A stretch of DNA of 64,000 bases from contig NZ_JAGGPA010000018.1 in NCBI RefSeq assembly GCF_018614035.1, positions 180,517 to 244,516 on the forward strand, given 5' to 3'. This DNA is from Streptomyces sp. ISL-96. Lineage in GTDB: Bacteria; Actinomycetota; Actinomycetes; Streptomycetales; Streptomycetaceae. Below are positions 28,641 to 39,442 of the stretch, piece by piece. The position numbers and the translations under genes are program-made. The first letter of the stretch is position 1; each line of letters begins with the position of its first letter. The notes under the pieces were generated by a model, which worked only from the letters and a program-made list of their open reading frames with translations, searched no databases and had not been told where the DNA came from.

Positions 28641-29224
28641 ATGGCAGCCATCGCCGACCGGCCCCACCTGCTCCCCGAAGAGTTCGACGAGGCCACGCGC
28701 ATACTGGCCCGCACGACCGAGGGCGTGCGGCTGGAGCTCATCGACGGGAGGCTGAAGAGCAGGGGTTGGCCGGACGAGACCACGGACGGACCATTCAGTG
28801 GCTGACGCGCATCTGCCTGCAGTCGCGGCCCGAGCTGTGGCTCTATCCGGACCAGGGACTGAAGGTGCAGGCATACCGGAAGGGCCGTGCCCGGCCCGAC
28901 GGTTCGCTGGCGCCCAGCGGCGCCTTTGTCGGCCAGGGCGAGTACGCCGATCCCGATGACGTGCTGATGGTCGTCGAGGTCACGTCGTACGACACCGACA
29001 CCGACCAGCGCGACCGGGTGGAAAAGCCGCGTGCCTACGCCCAGACCGGCATTCCGGTCTACCTGCTGATCGACCGGGACACCTGCGAGGTGACCGTCTA
29101 CAGCGAGCCCGACGGCGTCCGGTACGAGAACGCGCACACCGTCCCGTTCGGGAAGCCCGTGGCGCTGCCCGGCCCGGTGGAAATCACCCTGGAGACCGAA
29201 GCCCTGAAGGAGTGGGTGCGCTGA
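28641..29224 (+). pseudogene. Frameshifted Uma2-family (DUF820) nuclease-like gene
   Basis: ATG 28641 follows AAGGAGG and opens a normal Uma2 N-terminus (MAAIADRPHLLPEEF, then ELIDGRLKSRG), which stops at 28801. The rest of the domain (DHGRTIQWLTR, KGRARPDG, VVEVTS, RDRVEKPRAYA) continues in another frame to 29224. The frames meet near 28755-28766 at an AGGGG run; one base appears missing. The PD-(D/E)XK-like core residues are all in the second frame. Either a recent pseudogene or a base-calling error. Confidence 0.8.
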
Positions 29225-29278
29225 CGGCGACGGGCCGCCGCATCCCCCGAAGGGGGCGCGGCGGCCCGTACGAACCGT

Positions 29279-29482
29279 TCAGCAGCAGCGGAAGCCCTCG
29301 CGGGGGTCTGCCTCGCGGGCGTCCGTGCGGCTGCGTTCGAACTCGCGCCGGGTCATGACCGGCGCCCCGGGGTCGCAGGACCTCGTGTGGGCGACGTACC
29401 GGTCGTACGCCGACTCGCCGGTCAACTCGCGGACGTACCAGCGGATCCGGCCCGCCGCGCGCCGTACGTCCGTCAGGGTCAT
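29279..29482 (-). CDS. YbdD/YjiX family small protein, CstA partner
   Basis: 67-residue protein of the YbdD (DUF466) family with the typical YVRELTGESAYDRYVAH core and a C-terminal RREFER motif. Its ATG overlaps the cstA stop (ATGA), the near-universal arrangement with the CstA pyruvate/peptide permease. It is thought to be required for CstA-type transport, though the mechanism is not visible here. Confidence 0.9.
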   Translation of the reverse strand: MTLTDVRRAAGRIRWYVRELTGESAYDRYVAHTRSCDPGAPVMTRREFERSRTDAREADPREGFRCC

Positions 29483-31698
29483 GCGGACGTCCCCGTCCCG
29501 GTCGGCGCCGTCTCCTTGCTGTTGCCGCCCTCCGGTCGGACACCCGCCGCGACCAGCTCGGCCTTCTCCTCCTTCGTCGCGATGATCGACGCGGGGGCGA
29601 CCAGCTTGGACTCGACGTACGGCGCTTCGTGCAGCTTCACGCTCTCCGGGTCGCGGATCGCCTTGAAGCAGACCCGGCCGGCGTCCGCGAGCACCACCAC
29701 GATGAGGGTCGCGAAGAGCGCGCACAGCACGCCGTCGACCGTCGAGTTGGTGACGACGGTGTGCATCTGGTCCATGTTCTTGGCGGGCGGCAGCACCTGG
29801 CCCGAGTCGATGCCCGCCTGGTACTTGTCGCGCTGCGCGAAGAAGCCGACCTTCACGTCGTCCGAGAAGATCTTCTGCCAGCTCGCGGTGAGCGTGACCG
29901 CCACGTCCCAGGCGAGCGGGACCGCCGTGACCCACGCCCACTTCAGGCGGCCGGACTTGACCAGGAGGGTCGTGCAGACGGCCAGTGCGACCGCGGCCAG
30001 CAGCTGGTTCGCGATGCCGAACAGCGGGAAGAGCTGGTTGATGCCGCCCAGCGGGTCGTGCACGCCGACCCACAGGAAGTAGCCCCAGCCGCCCACGACG
30101 ACCGCGCTGGCGAACCAGACGCCAGGCTTCCAGCTGACCTGGCGGAACGGCTTGTAGACGTTGCCGAGCGTGTCCTGGAGCATGAAGCGCCCGACGCGGG
30201 TTCCGGCGTCCACCGTGGTGAGGATGAACAGCGCCTCGAACATGATCGCGAAGTGGTACCAGAACGCCTTCATGGCCGTGCCGCCGACGACCGCCGAGAA
30301 GATCTCCGCCATGCCGAGCGCGAACGTCGGCGCGCCACCGGTGCGCGACAGCAGGCTTTGCTCCTCGACGTCCTTCGCCGCCTGGGCCAGTGCCTCGGGC
30401 GAGATGGAGAAACCGAGGTTGGTGACCGCCTGGGACGCCGCCTGGACGTTGTCCCCGATCACGCCCAGCGGCGAGTTGATGGCGAAGTACAGGCCGGGGT
30501 CGATGATCGATGCCGTGATCATCGCCATCACCGCGACGAACGACTCGGTCAGCATCGCGCCGTAACCGATCATCCGGATCTGCGTCTCCTTCTGGACCAT
30601 CTTCGGCGTGGTGCCCGAAGAGACCAGGGAGTGGAAGCCGGAGAGCGCGCCGCACGCGATGGTGATGAAGACGAACGGGAACATCGAGCCCGCGAAGACC
30701 GGCCCGGTGCCGCTGGTCGCGAATTCCGTCACCGCGGGCATCTTCATCGTCGGGAGGGCGATGAAGACGCCCAGCGCGAGCAGGCCGATCGTGCCGACCT
30801 TCATGAAAGTGGAGAGGTAGTCGCGCGGGGCGAGGAGCAGCCACACCGGGAGGACGGACGCCAGGAAGCCGTACACGATCATCCAGATGACGAGCGTGCC
30901 CGGCTCCAGCGTGAACGTGTCCGCCCACGACGACTCCGCGACCCAGCCGCCCGAGACGATCGCGAGCAGCAGCAGCGCGACGCCGATGATCGAGACCTCG
31001 CTGACGCGGCCGGGGCGCAGCGTGCGCAGGTAGACGCCCATGAAGAGGGCGATCGGGATCGTCATGCCGATGGAGAAGACGCCCCACGGTGAGTGCGCGA
31101 GCGCGTTCACGATGACGAGTGCGAGCACCGCGAGCAGGATGATCATGATGGCGAAGACGGCGACGAGCGCCGCCGCGCCGCCGAAAGGCCCGATCTCGTC
31201 ACGCGCCATCTGGCCGAGCGAACGGCCGTCGCGGCGGGTGGAGAAGAAGAGCGTCACCATGTCCTGGACCGCGCCGGCGAGGATGACGCCGACGATGATC
31301 CAGATCGTGCCGGGCAGGTAGCCCATCTGCGCGGCGAGTACGGGACCGACCAGCGGGCCCGCGCCCGCGATGGCGGCGAAGTGGTGGCCGAACAGGACGC
31401 GGCGGTCGGTGGGGTGGAAGTCGACACCGTTGTCGAGCCGCTCGGCGGGTGTGGCCCGGTTCTTGTCGACTTTCAGGACCCGGTTGGCGATGAACCGCGA
31501 GTAGAAGCGGTACGCGATGGCGTACGAGCCGAGGGCCGCCGCCAGCATCCACGCGGCGGAGACCTCTTCACCGCGCGAGAGGGCGAGTACGGCCCACGCT
31601 ATGGCGCCGACGAGGGCCACCGAGGCCCATATGGCTATGGACTTCGGGGACAGGGCCCGTTGTCTCTGGGCTGGCGTTGTCGACTGCGACTCCGGCAT
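29479..31698 (-). CDS. cstA: CstA-family carbon-starvation transporter
   Basis: 739-residue membrane protein with about 16-18 hydrophobic segments and the family signatures FGHHFAAIAGAGPLVGPVLA (about residue 107), SGFHSLVSSGTTPK (about residue 310) and HFAIMFEALFIL (about residue 505). CstA/BtsT proteins import pyruvate or peptides. The N-terminus is a short soluble leader. Co-transcribed with the YbdD gene. Confidence 0.92.
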   Translation of the reverse strand: MPESQSTTPAQRQRALSPKSIAIWASVALVGAIAWAVLALSRGEEVSAAWMLAAALGSYAIAYRFYSRFIANRVLKVDKNRATPAERLDNGVDFHPTDRRVLFGHHFAAIAGAGPLVGPVLAAQMGYLPGTIWIIVGVILAGAVQDMVTLFFSTRRDGRSLGQMARDEIGPFGGAAALVAVFAIMIILLAVLALVIVNALAHSPWGVFSIGMTIPIALFMGVYLRTLRPGRVSEVSIIGVALLLLAIVSGGWVAESSWADTFTLEPGTLVIWMIVYGFLASVLPVWLLLAPRDYLSTFMKVGTIGLLALGVFIALPTMKMPAVTEFATSGTGPVFAGSMFPFVFITIACGALSGFHSLVSSGTTPKMVQKETQIRMIGYGAMLTESFVAVMAMITASIIDPGLYFAINSPLGVIGDNVQAASQAVTNLGFSISPEALAQAAKDVEEQSLLSRTGGAPTFALGMAEIFSAVVGGTAMKAFWYHFAIMFEALFILTTVDAGTRVGRFMLQDTLGNVYKPFRQVSWKPGVWFASAVVVGGWGYFLWVGVHDPLGGINQLFPLFGIANQLLAAVALAVCTTLLVKSGRLKWAWVTAVPLAWDVAVTLTASWQKIFSDDVKVGFFAQRDKYQAGIDSGQVLPPAKNMDQMHTVVTNSTVDGVLCALFATLIVVVLADAGRVCFKAIRDPESVKLHEAPYVESKLVAPASIIATKEEKAELVAAGVRPEGGNSKETAPTGTGTSA

Positions 31699-31846
31699 GA
31701 CGATCCGTCCCCTCGCGCGATCTTTCTCGTAACGTGCGCGAAATCTAGGTCCTGTGACCGCCGTCCGTAACCCCCTGTCCGCATATCGGTACGGACACGG
31801 CCCGACCACCGCAGGTCAGGGCCGTACCAGAGTCGTACGTCAGTCC

Positions 31847-33048
<1,202 letters not shown>

Positions 33049-34347
33049 GTGAAGCGCAAGCTCATCGCGGCAATTGGTGCGACGGCCATGATGGCTTCGG
33101 TCGCGGCGTGTGGTTCCGGAGACTCCAACGCTTCCAAGGACCCCAAGGAGCGCAACGAGACGCTCACCGTCTGGCTGATGGTCGACGCTCAGAGCACCTG
33201 GCCGGAGCTCGTCAAGGACGTCAACGCCCAGTTCACGGCGAAGTACCCGAAGGCAAAGGTCAACGTCCAGTACCAGCAGTGGGGCGACAAGGCCAAGAAG
33301 CTGGACGCCGCGCTCGCCGGTGACAAGTTCCCGGACGTGGTCGAGCTCGGCAACACCGAGACGATGACGTACATCCTCAACGGCGCTCTCGGCGAGATCG
33401 ACCCGAAGAAGTACGAGAACTCGGACACCTGGATCAAGGGCCTCAAGGACACCTGTTCCTTCGAGGGCAAGCAGTACTGCGTCCCGTACTACGCGGGTGC
33501 GCGCGTCGCGCTCTACAACAAGGACATGTTCAAGGCCGGCACCGGCTCGGACAAGCTCCCCGAGACCGAGGCGGAGCTGACCAAGGCCCTGGACAAGGTC
33601 GGCAAGAAGTACGGCAAGGACAAGGCGTTCTCGCCGCTCTACCTGCCGGGCCGCTACTGGTACGCCGCCATGTCGTACGTCGCCGCGTACGGCGGCCAGA
33701 TAGCCAAGTACGACGAGAGCGCGAAGGAGTGGAAGTCCACGCTCTCCACCCCCGAGGCGCAGAAGGGCATCAAGCACTTCACGGACCTGGTCGAGAAGTA
33801 CAACAACGGCGACAAGACCAAGGACGAGCAGGACCACGCCAACGTCATGGCCAACGAGAAGACCGCTCTTCTCTACGGCAACGGCTGGGAAGCCGGCAGC
33901 GTGATCGACCCCAAGGCCCAGGGCAACGCCAAGCTGAAGGACAAGATCGTCGTCGCCGGTATGCCGGGCCCGGACGGCAAGGCACTGCCGTCCTTCATCG
34001 GCGGCTCCGACCTCGCCACCATCTCCAAGTCCAAGGTCCAGGACCTCGGCGAGGAGTGGATCTCGATGTTCACGAGCGCGAAGTCGCAGGAGGTCCTCGC
34101 CGCCAAGAACATCCTGCCCAACAACACCAAGCAGCTTGAGCCGCTGAAGGCTAAGCCGGAGACCGCTCCGATCGCCAACGCCGTCCCCGACGCCTGGTTC
34201 ACGCCGATCGCTCCGAACTGGACCGCCATCGAGAAGAAGGAAATTCTCGAGGTCATGCTGCTCGACATCATCAAGGGCAAGTCGGTCGAGGAGGCCACCA
34301 AGAAGGCCGACGCGGAGATCGACAAGCTGATCAACGAAGAGTCCTGA
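33049..34347 (+). CDS. dasA: Chitobiose/GlcNAc ABC transporter substrate-binding lipoprotein DasA
   Basis: 432-residue extracellular binding lipoprotein. A signal peptide with lipobox VAAC places the lipidated Cys at residue 21. An ABC sugar-binding (family 1) domain follows (LTVWLMVDAQSTWPELV, then ALAGDKFPDVVELG). GTG at 33049 with GGAGGGT upstream. DasA binds chitobiose (known in S. coelicolor). It heads dasA-dasB-dasC; a gap of 116 bp before dasB is common, since dasA is often transcribed more strongly. Confidence 0.94.
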   Translation: MKRKLIAAIGATAMMASVAACGSGDSNASKDPKERNETLTVWLMVDAQSTWPELVKDVNAQFTAKYPKAKVNVQYQQWGDKAKKLDAALAGDKFPDVVELGNTETMTYILNGALGEIDPKKYENSDTWIKGLKDTCSFEGKQYCVPYYAGARVALYNKDMFKAGTGSDKLPETEAELTKALDKVGKKYGKDKAFSPLYLPGRYWYAAMSYVAAYGGQIAKYDESAKEWKSTLSTPEAQKGIKHFTDLVEKYNNGDKTKDEQDHANVMANEKTALLYGNGWEAGSVIDPKAQGNAKLKDKIVVAGMPGPDGKALPSFIGGSDLATISKSKVQDLGEEWISMFTSAKSQEVLAAKNILPNNTKQLEPLKAKPETAPIANAVPDAWFTPIAPNWTAIEKKEILEVMLLDIIKGKSVEEATKKADAEIDKLINEES

Positions 34348-34463
34348 GCCAGCGACCCAGGGTCTCAGAGTTCCTTGATCGCTGACGGGGGTGGCGGTTC
34401 CTGTTCCTCCGGGATCCGCCGCCCCCGTACTCCGGTACCCGGTCCGAACGGAAGGCCAGCACA

Positions 34464-35471
34464 TTGAGTGCCGCCGACATGCTGCAATCTCCCGGGGCGC
34501 CACCCCCGGACCCCCGGCCGGACAAGCGGGCAGCAGACCCCCCGGCAACCGTGAAGCAGGCCCCGGGACGCAGGCCGCGGAAGGCCGGCGCCCTGCTGCC
34601 GTACCTCCTCATAGCCCCCGCGTTCGTCGCGATCGCCGCCGTCTTCCTCTGGCCGCTCGCCAAGACGGTGATCATGTCCTTCCAGGACGTGGGCCGCCGC
34701 GAGCTGTGGACCGGGGAAGCCGCCCCGTGGGTGGGATTCGACCAGTTCACCGAAATCCTCGGCGACGGCGAGTTCTGGGCCGTCGTCGTACGCACGATCG
34801 TCTTCATGGCCGCCTGCGTGGTCTCCACCATGGTGATCGGCCTCGGTCTCGCCATGGTCATGCAGCGCATGTCCACCTGGGCGCGGCTGATGCTGACGGC
34901 GGCGCTCATCGCGGCCTGGTCGATGCCGCTGCTCGTGGCGACCTCGATCTTCCGCTGGTTCGCCGACTCCGACTACGGCGTACTGAACATGGTCCTGAGC
35001 AAGTACCTCGGCCTGGACTTCCAGGGCCACAACTGGTTCCTCGACTCCACCCAGGGCTTCACCATCATCGGCGCCGTCGTGGTCTGGGGCGCCGTCCCCT
35101 TCGTCACCATCACGTTGTACGCCGCGCTCACCCAGGTCCCGCAGGAGCTCGAAGAGGCCGCGTCCCTCGACGGCGCCGGCACCGGCGGCGTATTCCGCTA
35201 CGTCACCTGGCCGGTCATCAAGCCGGTCTTCCAGATGGTCGCGACCCTGTCGGTGATCTGGGACTTCAACGTCTTCGGCCAGGTCTTCCTGATCCGCGGC
35301 AACAAGCCGGAACCGGAGTACGCGCTCCTCGGCCTCTACTCCTTCGAGAAGGCCTTCGAGTCCAACTCCTTCAGCCAGGGCGCGGCGATCTCCCTCATCA
35401 CGGTCCTGCTGCTGTCCGGAGTCGCCGTGTACTACCTGCGCCAGCTGCTCAAGATCGGAGAGGTCGAGTGA
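34464..35471 (+). CDS. dasB: ABC sugar permease DasB
   Basis: 335-residue permease with six membrane helices. The EAA motif for ATPase contact is EEAASLDGAGTGGVFRYVT (about residue 230). The TTG at 34464 is favoured by GGAAGG 8 bp upstream; an ATG at 34479 is the alternative. Residues about 10-20 (SPGAPPPDPRPD) are encoded by dispersed repeat family B, so the N-terminal cytoplasmic tail was partly donated by a repeat. No das ATPase is encoded here; MsiK elsewhere is known to serve such importers. Confidence 0.9.
   Translation: MSAADMLQSPGAPPPDPRPDKRAADPPATVKQAPGRRPRKAGALLPYLLIAPAFVAIAAVFLWPLAKTVIMSFQDVGRRELWTGEAAPWVGFDQFTEILGDGEFWAVVVRTIVFMAACVVSTMVIGLGLAMVMQRMSTWARLMLTAALIAAWSMPLLVATSIFRWFADSDYGVLNMVLSKYLGLDFQGHNWFLDSTQGFTIIGAVVVWGAVPFVTITLYAALTQVPQELEEAASLDGAGTGGVFRYVTWPVIKPVFQMVATLSVIWDFNVFGQVFLIRGNKPEPEYALLGLYSFEKAFESNSFSQGAAISLITVLLLSGVAVYYLRQLLKIGEVE
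34490..34520 (+). repeat. Dispersed repeat family B, copy inside dasB
   Basis: 31-nt element with core ACCCCCGGACCCCCGGCCG. It matches 31890-31920 at 29 of 31 positions. It lies in the reading frame of dasB near the N-terminus. Confidence 0.8.
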
Positions 35472-36361
35472 GCGTCTCCACCACCCAGGTGACGGCCAAG
35501 GTGACGCCCCAGGTGACGCCCCAAGTCCTGCGACCCGACCGCAAGAAGCACCGGACGGTCTTCAACGTCGTGGGGCTGCTGGCCTTCGTCGCCATGGCCT
35601 TCCCGGTGTACTGGCTGGTCATCAGCGCACTGCGGCCCAACGCCGAGATCCGCAGTTACGACCAGACCCTGTGGCCCTCGTCGATCACCTTCGACAACTT
35701 CCAACGGGCCGTCAACATGCCGAACTTCGGCACGGCGATCCAGTCCAGCCTCATCATCTGCGTCACCGCCGTCGTCGGCGCCATGGTGCTCTCCACCATC
35801 GCCGCCTTCGCGATCGGCCGCTTTCACTTCTTCGGCCGCAGGGCCTTCATGATGGTGCTGCTGGTCGTACAGCTGCTCCCGCCGACCGCGATGCTCATCC
35901 CCATCTACATCCAGCTCAACGACCTGGGCGGGCTGAACGAGTACTGGGGCGTGACGATCATCTACCTCGTCTCCACGCTGCCGTTCGCGACCTGGATGAT
36001 CCGCGGCTTCGTCATCAACATCCCCAAGGAGCTGGAGGAGTCCGCGATGGTGGACGGCTGCAGCAGGATGGGCGCCTTCTGGCGCGTCATCTTCCCGCTG
36101 CTCGCCCCCGGCCTCGCCGCCGCCTCGATCTTCTCGCTGATCAACGCCTGGAACGAGTACCTCCTCGCTTACGTCGTCCTCCAGGACAACGACAAATACA
36201 CCCTCAACGTGTGGCTGATGAACTTCACCACCTCCCGCGGTGTGGACTACGGCGCCCTGATGGCCGCCTCGACGCTCATCGCCATCCCGGTCGTCGTCTT
36301 CTTCATGATCGTCCAGAAGAAGATGGCCTCGGGTCTCACCTCCGGCGCAGTGAAGGGTTAA
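35468..36361 (+). CDS. dasC: ABC sugar permease DasC
   Basis: 297-residue permease with six membrane helices. The EAA motif (EESAMVDGCSRMGAFWRVIF, about residue 185) is intact. The GTG at 35468 overlaps the dasB stop (GTGA), indicating translational coupling. A tandem GTGACGCCCCA-type repeat encodes the VTPQVTPQV stretch near residue 13. Completes the DasABC chitobiose importer. Confidence 0.92.
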   Translation: MSVSTTQVTAKVTPQVTPQVLRPDRKKHRTVFNVVGLLAFVAMAFPVYWLVISALRPNAEIRSYDQTLWPSSITFDNFQRAVNMPNFGTAIQSSLIICVTAVVGAMVLSTIAAFAIGRFHFFGRRAFMMVLLVVQLLPPTAMLIPIYIQLNDLGGLNEYWGVTIIYLVSTLPFATWMIRGFVINIPKELEESAMVDGCSRMGAFWRVIFPLLAPGLAAASIFSLINAWNEYLLAYVVLQDNDKYTLNVWLMNFTTSRGVDYGALMAASTLIAIPVVVFFMIVQKKMASGLTSGAVKG

Positions 36362-36369
36362 CGCCTCCC

Positions 36370-37908
36370 ATGACGACCTTCGCACCTGGCACTGACACGC
36401 TGACGCGCGACGCGCTCGCCGTCCTCCAGCCCGGCTTCCAGGGCACAGCCGCCCCCGACTGGCTGCTGCGCCGCGTGGGCGAGGGCCTGACCTCGGTCGG
36501 TCTCTTCGGCCGCAACATCGCCTCCCCCGCGCAATTGGCGGCGCTCACGGCCCAGTTGCGCGCCGAGCGGGACGACGTGCTCGTCGCGATCGACGAGGAG
36601 GGCGGTGACGTCACCCGCCTGGAGGTCCAGCACGGCTCCTCGTTCCCCGGCAACCTCGCGCTCGGCGCCGTCGACGACACCGGCCTCACCCGGGACGTCG
36701 CCCGCGAACTCGGCCGCAGACTGGCCGAATGCGGCGTCAACCTCAACTGGGCGCCGTCCGCCGACGTCAACTCCAATCCGGGCAATCCGGTCATCGGCGT
36801 ACGCTCCTTCGGCGCCGACCCGCAGCTCGTGGCCCGGCACACCGCGGCGTACGTCGAAGGACTCCAGGCCTCCGGTGTCGCCGCCTGCACCAAGCACTTC
36901 CCGGGCCACGGCGACACCGCCGTCGATTCGCACCACGCACTGCCCGCCATCGACGTGGACTTGGACACACTGCACGCCCGTGAGCTGGTGCCTTTCCGGG
37001 CGGCGATCGCGGCGGGCTCCAAATCTGTCATGAGCGCGCATATCCTGCTGCCTGCGCTCGATCTGGCCCGTCCGGCCACTCTGAGCCCGCGGATCCTCAC
37101 CGGTCTGCTGCGCGAGGAGCTCGGCTACGACGGGCTGATCATCACGGACGGCATGGAGATGCAGGCGATCTCCGGGACGTACGGAATCGAGCTCGGCAGC
37201 GTCATGGCGATCGCCGCCGGCGCCGACGCGATCTGTGTCGGCGGCGGCCTGGCGGACGACGAGACCGTGCTGCGGCTGCGCGACGCGCTCGTCGCGGCCG
37301 TGCGGGACGGCGTACTGCCGGAGGAGCGACTGGCCGACGCGGCCGCGCGTGTGCGCGCGCTCGCGAGCTGGACGCGGGAGACCAGGGGGGCCCGGGGGGC
37401 GCCGGGGCCGGGCGCGGCTTCACAGGAGGGGACCGCGCCCGGCGCCGGCACGGGCCTTCGCGCCGACGTCGGCCTGGTGGCCGCGCGGCGGGCGCTGCGG
37501 ATCACGCGGAACGCCGCGTTCGAGCCCGTCACTTGTGCCCCGTACGTCGCGGCCTTCAGGCCGGTCCCGAACATCGCCGTCGGCGACGAGACGCCGTGGG
37601 GAGTGGCCGCCGAGCTGGCGCGCCTGCTGCCGGGCACCGCGACGGACACGTACACCAGCGGCGGCTTCACGCCGGAGCAGGTGGTCCGGGCCGCCGGGGA
37701 GCGCCGGATCGTCGCGGTCGTACGCGATGCCCACCGCCACCCGTGGATGGCGGTCGCGCTGGAGGCGCTCACCGCCGCCAGGCCCGACACGGTCGTGGTG
37801 GAGATGGGCGTGCCGCAGGCGCAGCCGCGCGGCGGCCTCTACATCGCGACGCACGGCGCCGCGCGGGTGTGCGGTCTGGCCGCCGCCGAGGTCGTCGCGG
37901 GCGTCTGA
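36370..37908 (+). CDS. GH3 beta-N-acetylhexosaminidase DasD
   Basis: 512-residue glycoside hydrolase family 3 enzyme. The catalytic His/Asp motif KHFPGHGDTAVDSHH is near residue 175 and the nucleophile region TDGMEMQAI near residue 260. A C-terminal domain follows a Gly/Ala-rich linker (about 340-360). There is no signal peptide, so it likely acts on imported chitobiose in the cytoplasm, releasing GlcNAc. It lies 8 bp after dasC, the position of S. coelicolor dasD. Followed by a bidirectional hairpin shared with nagB. Confidence 0.9.
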   Translation: MTTFAPGTDTLTRDALAVLQPGFQGTAAPDWLLRRVGEGLTSVGLFGRNIASPAQLAALTAQLRAERDDVLVAIDEEGGDVTRLEVQHGSSFPGNLALGAVDDTGLTRDVARELGRRLAECGVNLNWAPSADVNSNPGNPVIGVRSFGADPQLVARHTAAYVEGLQASGVAACTKHFPGHGDTAVDSHHALPAIDVDLDTLHARELVPFRAAIAAGSKSVMSAHILLPALDLARPATLSPRILTGLLREELGYDGLIITDGMEMQAISGTYGIELGSVMAIAAGADAICVGGGLADDETVLRLRDALVAAVRDGVLPEERLADAAARVRALASWTRETRGARGAPGPGAASQEGTAPGAGTGLRADVGLVAARRALRITRNAAFEPVTCAPYVAAFRPVPNIAVGDETPWGVAAELARLLPGTATDTYTSGGFTPEQVVRAAGERRIVAVVRDAHRHPWMAVALEALTAARPDTVVVEMGVPQAQPRGGLYIATHGAARVCGLAAAEVVAGV

Positions 37909-37924
37909 ACCTACGGAGATACGG

Positions 37925-37961
37925 AAAGTGCCGGGGTCCACTGGGGGGACCCCGGCACTTT
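37925..37961. terminator. Bidirectional terminator between hexosaminidase and nagB
   Basis: Perfect 15-bp stem (AAAGTGCCGGGGTCC and its complement) with a 7-nt loop, ending in A-rich and T-rich flanks on either side. Serves two convergent genes. Confidence 0.88.
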
Positions 37962-37977
37962 CGTCTGCCGTCGCCTT

Positions 37978-38763
37978 CTACAGACCCTGCCAGGCCGGCT
38001 TGGCCGCGTACGTGGCGCGGAAGTAGTCGGCGAGCTTCAGCTTGGACGCCGCCGCCTCGTCGATGACCACCGTCGCGTGCGGGTGCAGCTGGAGCGCGGA
38101 GGCCGGAACCAGCGCGGCGACCGGCCCCTCGACGGTCTGCGCCACGGCCTCCGCCTTGCCCTCACCGGTGGCCAGCAGCACCAGGTGGCGGGCCTCCAGG
38201 ATGGTGCCGATGCCCTGGGTGATGACGTGGTGGGGCACCTGGTCGATGTCGTTGTCGAAGAAACGCGCGTTGTCGACACGGGTCTGTTCGGTCAGCGTCT
38301 TGATCCGGGTGCGGGAAGCGAGCGAGGAGCACGGCTCGTTGAAGCCTATGTGCCCGTCGGTGCCGATGCCGAGCAGCTGGAGGTCCACACCGCCGGCCTC
38401 GCCCAGCGCGCGGTCGTACGCCGCGCACGCGCCCTCGATGTCCTCGGCGGACCCGTCGGGGCCCATGAAGGACGCCTCGGTCAGACCGAGCGGCTCGACC
38501 ACCTCGCGCAGCACGACGGAGCGGTACGACTCGGGGTGCCCCGGGGGCAGGCCGACGTACTCGTCGAGCTGGCAGATCCGGGCCCGCGACGCGTCGACGG
38601 CGCCCGCGCGCACCTTGGCCGTCAGGGCCTCGTAGATGGGCAGCGGGGAAGAGCCGGTAGCCACGCCGAGCAGCGCGTCGGGCTTGTGGCTCAGCAGTCG
38701 GCCGATGGCCGCCGCGATGAGCTCGCCGCCCGTCTTGGCGTCCGGAACGATGACAACTTCCAC
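37978..38763 (-). CDS. nagB: Glucosamine-6-phosphate deaminase
   Basis: 261-residue deaminase/isomerase converting GlcN-6-P to fructose-6-P. The substrate loop is GVATGSSPLPIYEAL (about residue 33), the catalytic Asp lies in LDEYVG, and the active site contains GIGTDGHIGFNEP (about residue 132). GTG at 38763. A dre site 34 bp upstream places it under DasR. Together with the das genes it completes uptake and use of chitin-derived sugars. Confidence 0.94.
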   Translation of the reverse strand: MEVVIVPDAKTGGELIAAAIGRLLSHKPDALLGVATGSSPLPIYEALTAKVRAGAVDASRARICQLDEYVGLPPGHPESYRSVVLREVVEPLGLTEASFMGPDGSAEDIEGACAAYDRALGEAGGVDLQLLGIGTDGHIGFNEPCSSLASRTRIKTLTEQTRVDNARFFDNDIDQVPHHVITQGIGTILEARHLVLLATGEGKAEAVAQTVEGPVAALVPASALQLHPHATVVIDEAAASKLKLADYFRATYAAKPAWQGL

Positions 38764-38796
38764 GCTGAGCCTGCCGATCTGAGAGGGGGACCGTAT

Positions 38797-38812
38797 TGTG
38801 GTATAGACCAAT
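38797..38812 (-). promoter_or_regulatory. DasR-binding (dre) site upstream of nagB
   Basis: TGTGGTATAGACCAAT matches the dre core TGGTCTAGACCA at 11 of 12 positions (38799-38810). It sits about 35 bp upstream of the nagB start, a typical position for a repressor. Confidence 0.8.
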
Positions 38813-38936
38813 CTAGCAGAGGCTGGGCCGTGTGCCCGGTGGTCTTCGTCAAGCGGATGCCCGTATTTCCATGGTCGGCCGAGCCCCGCCGATCGTCACC
38901 TTTTGCTTACCGGCCCCTCCTCCCCTCTCCTCACTC

Positions 38937-39442
<506 letters not shown>

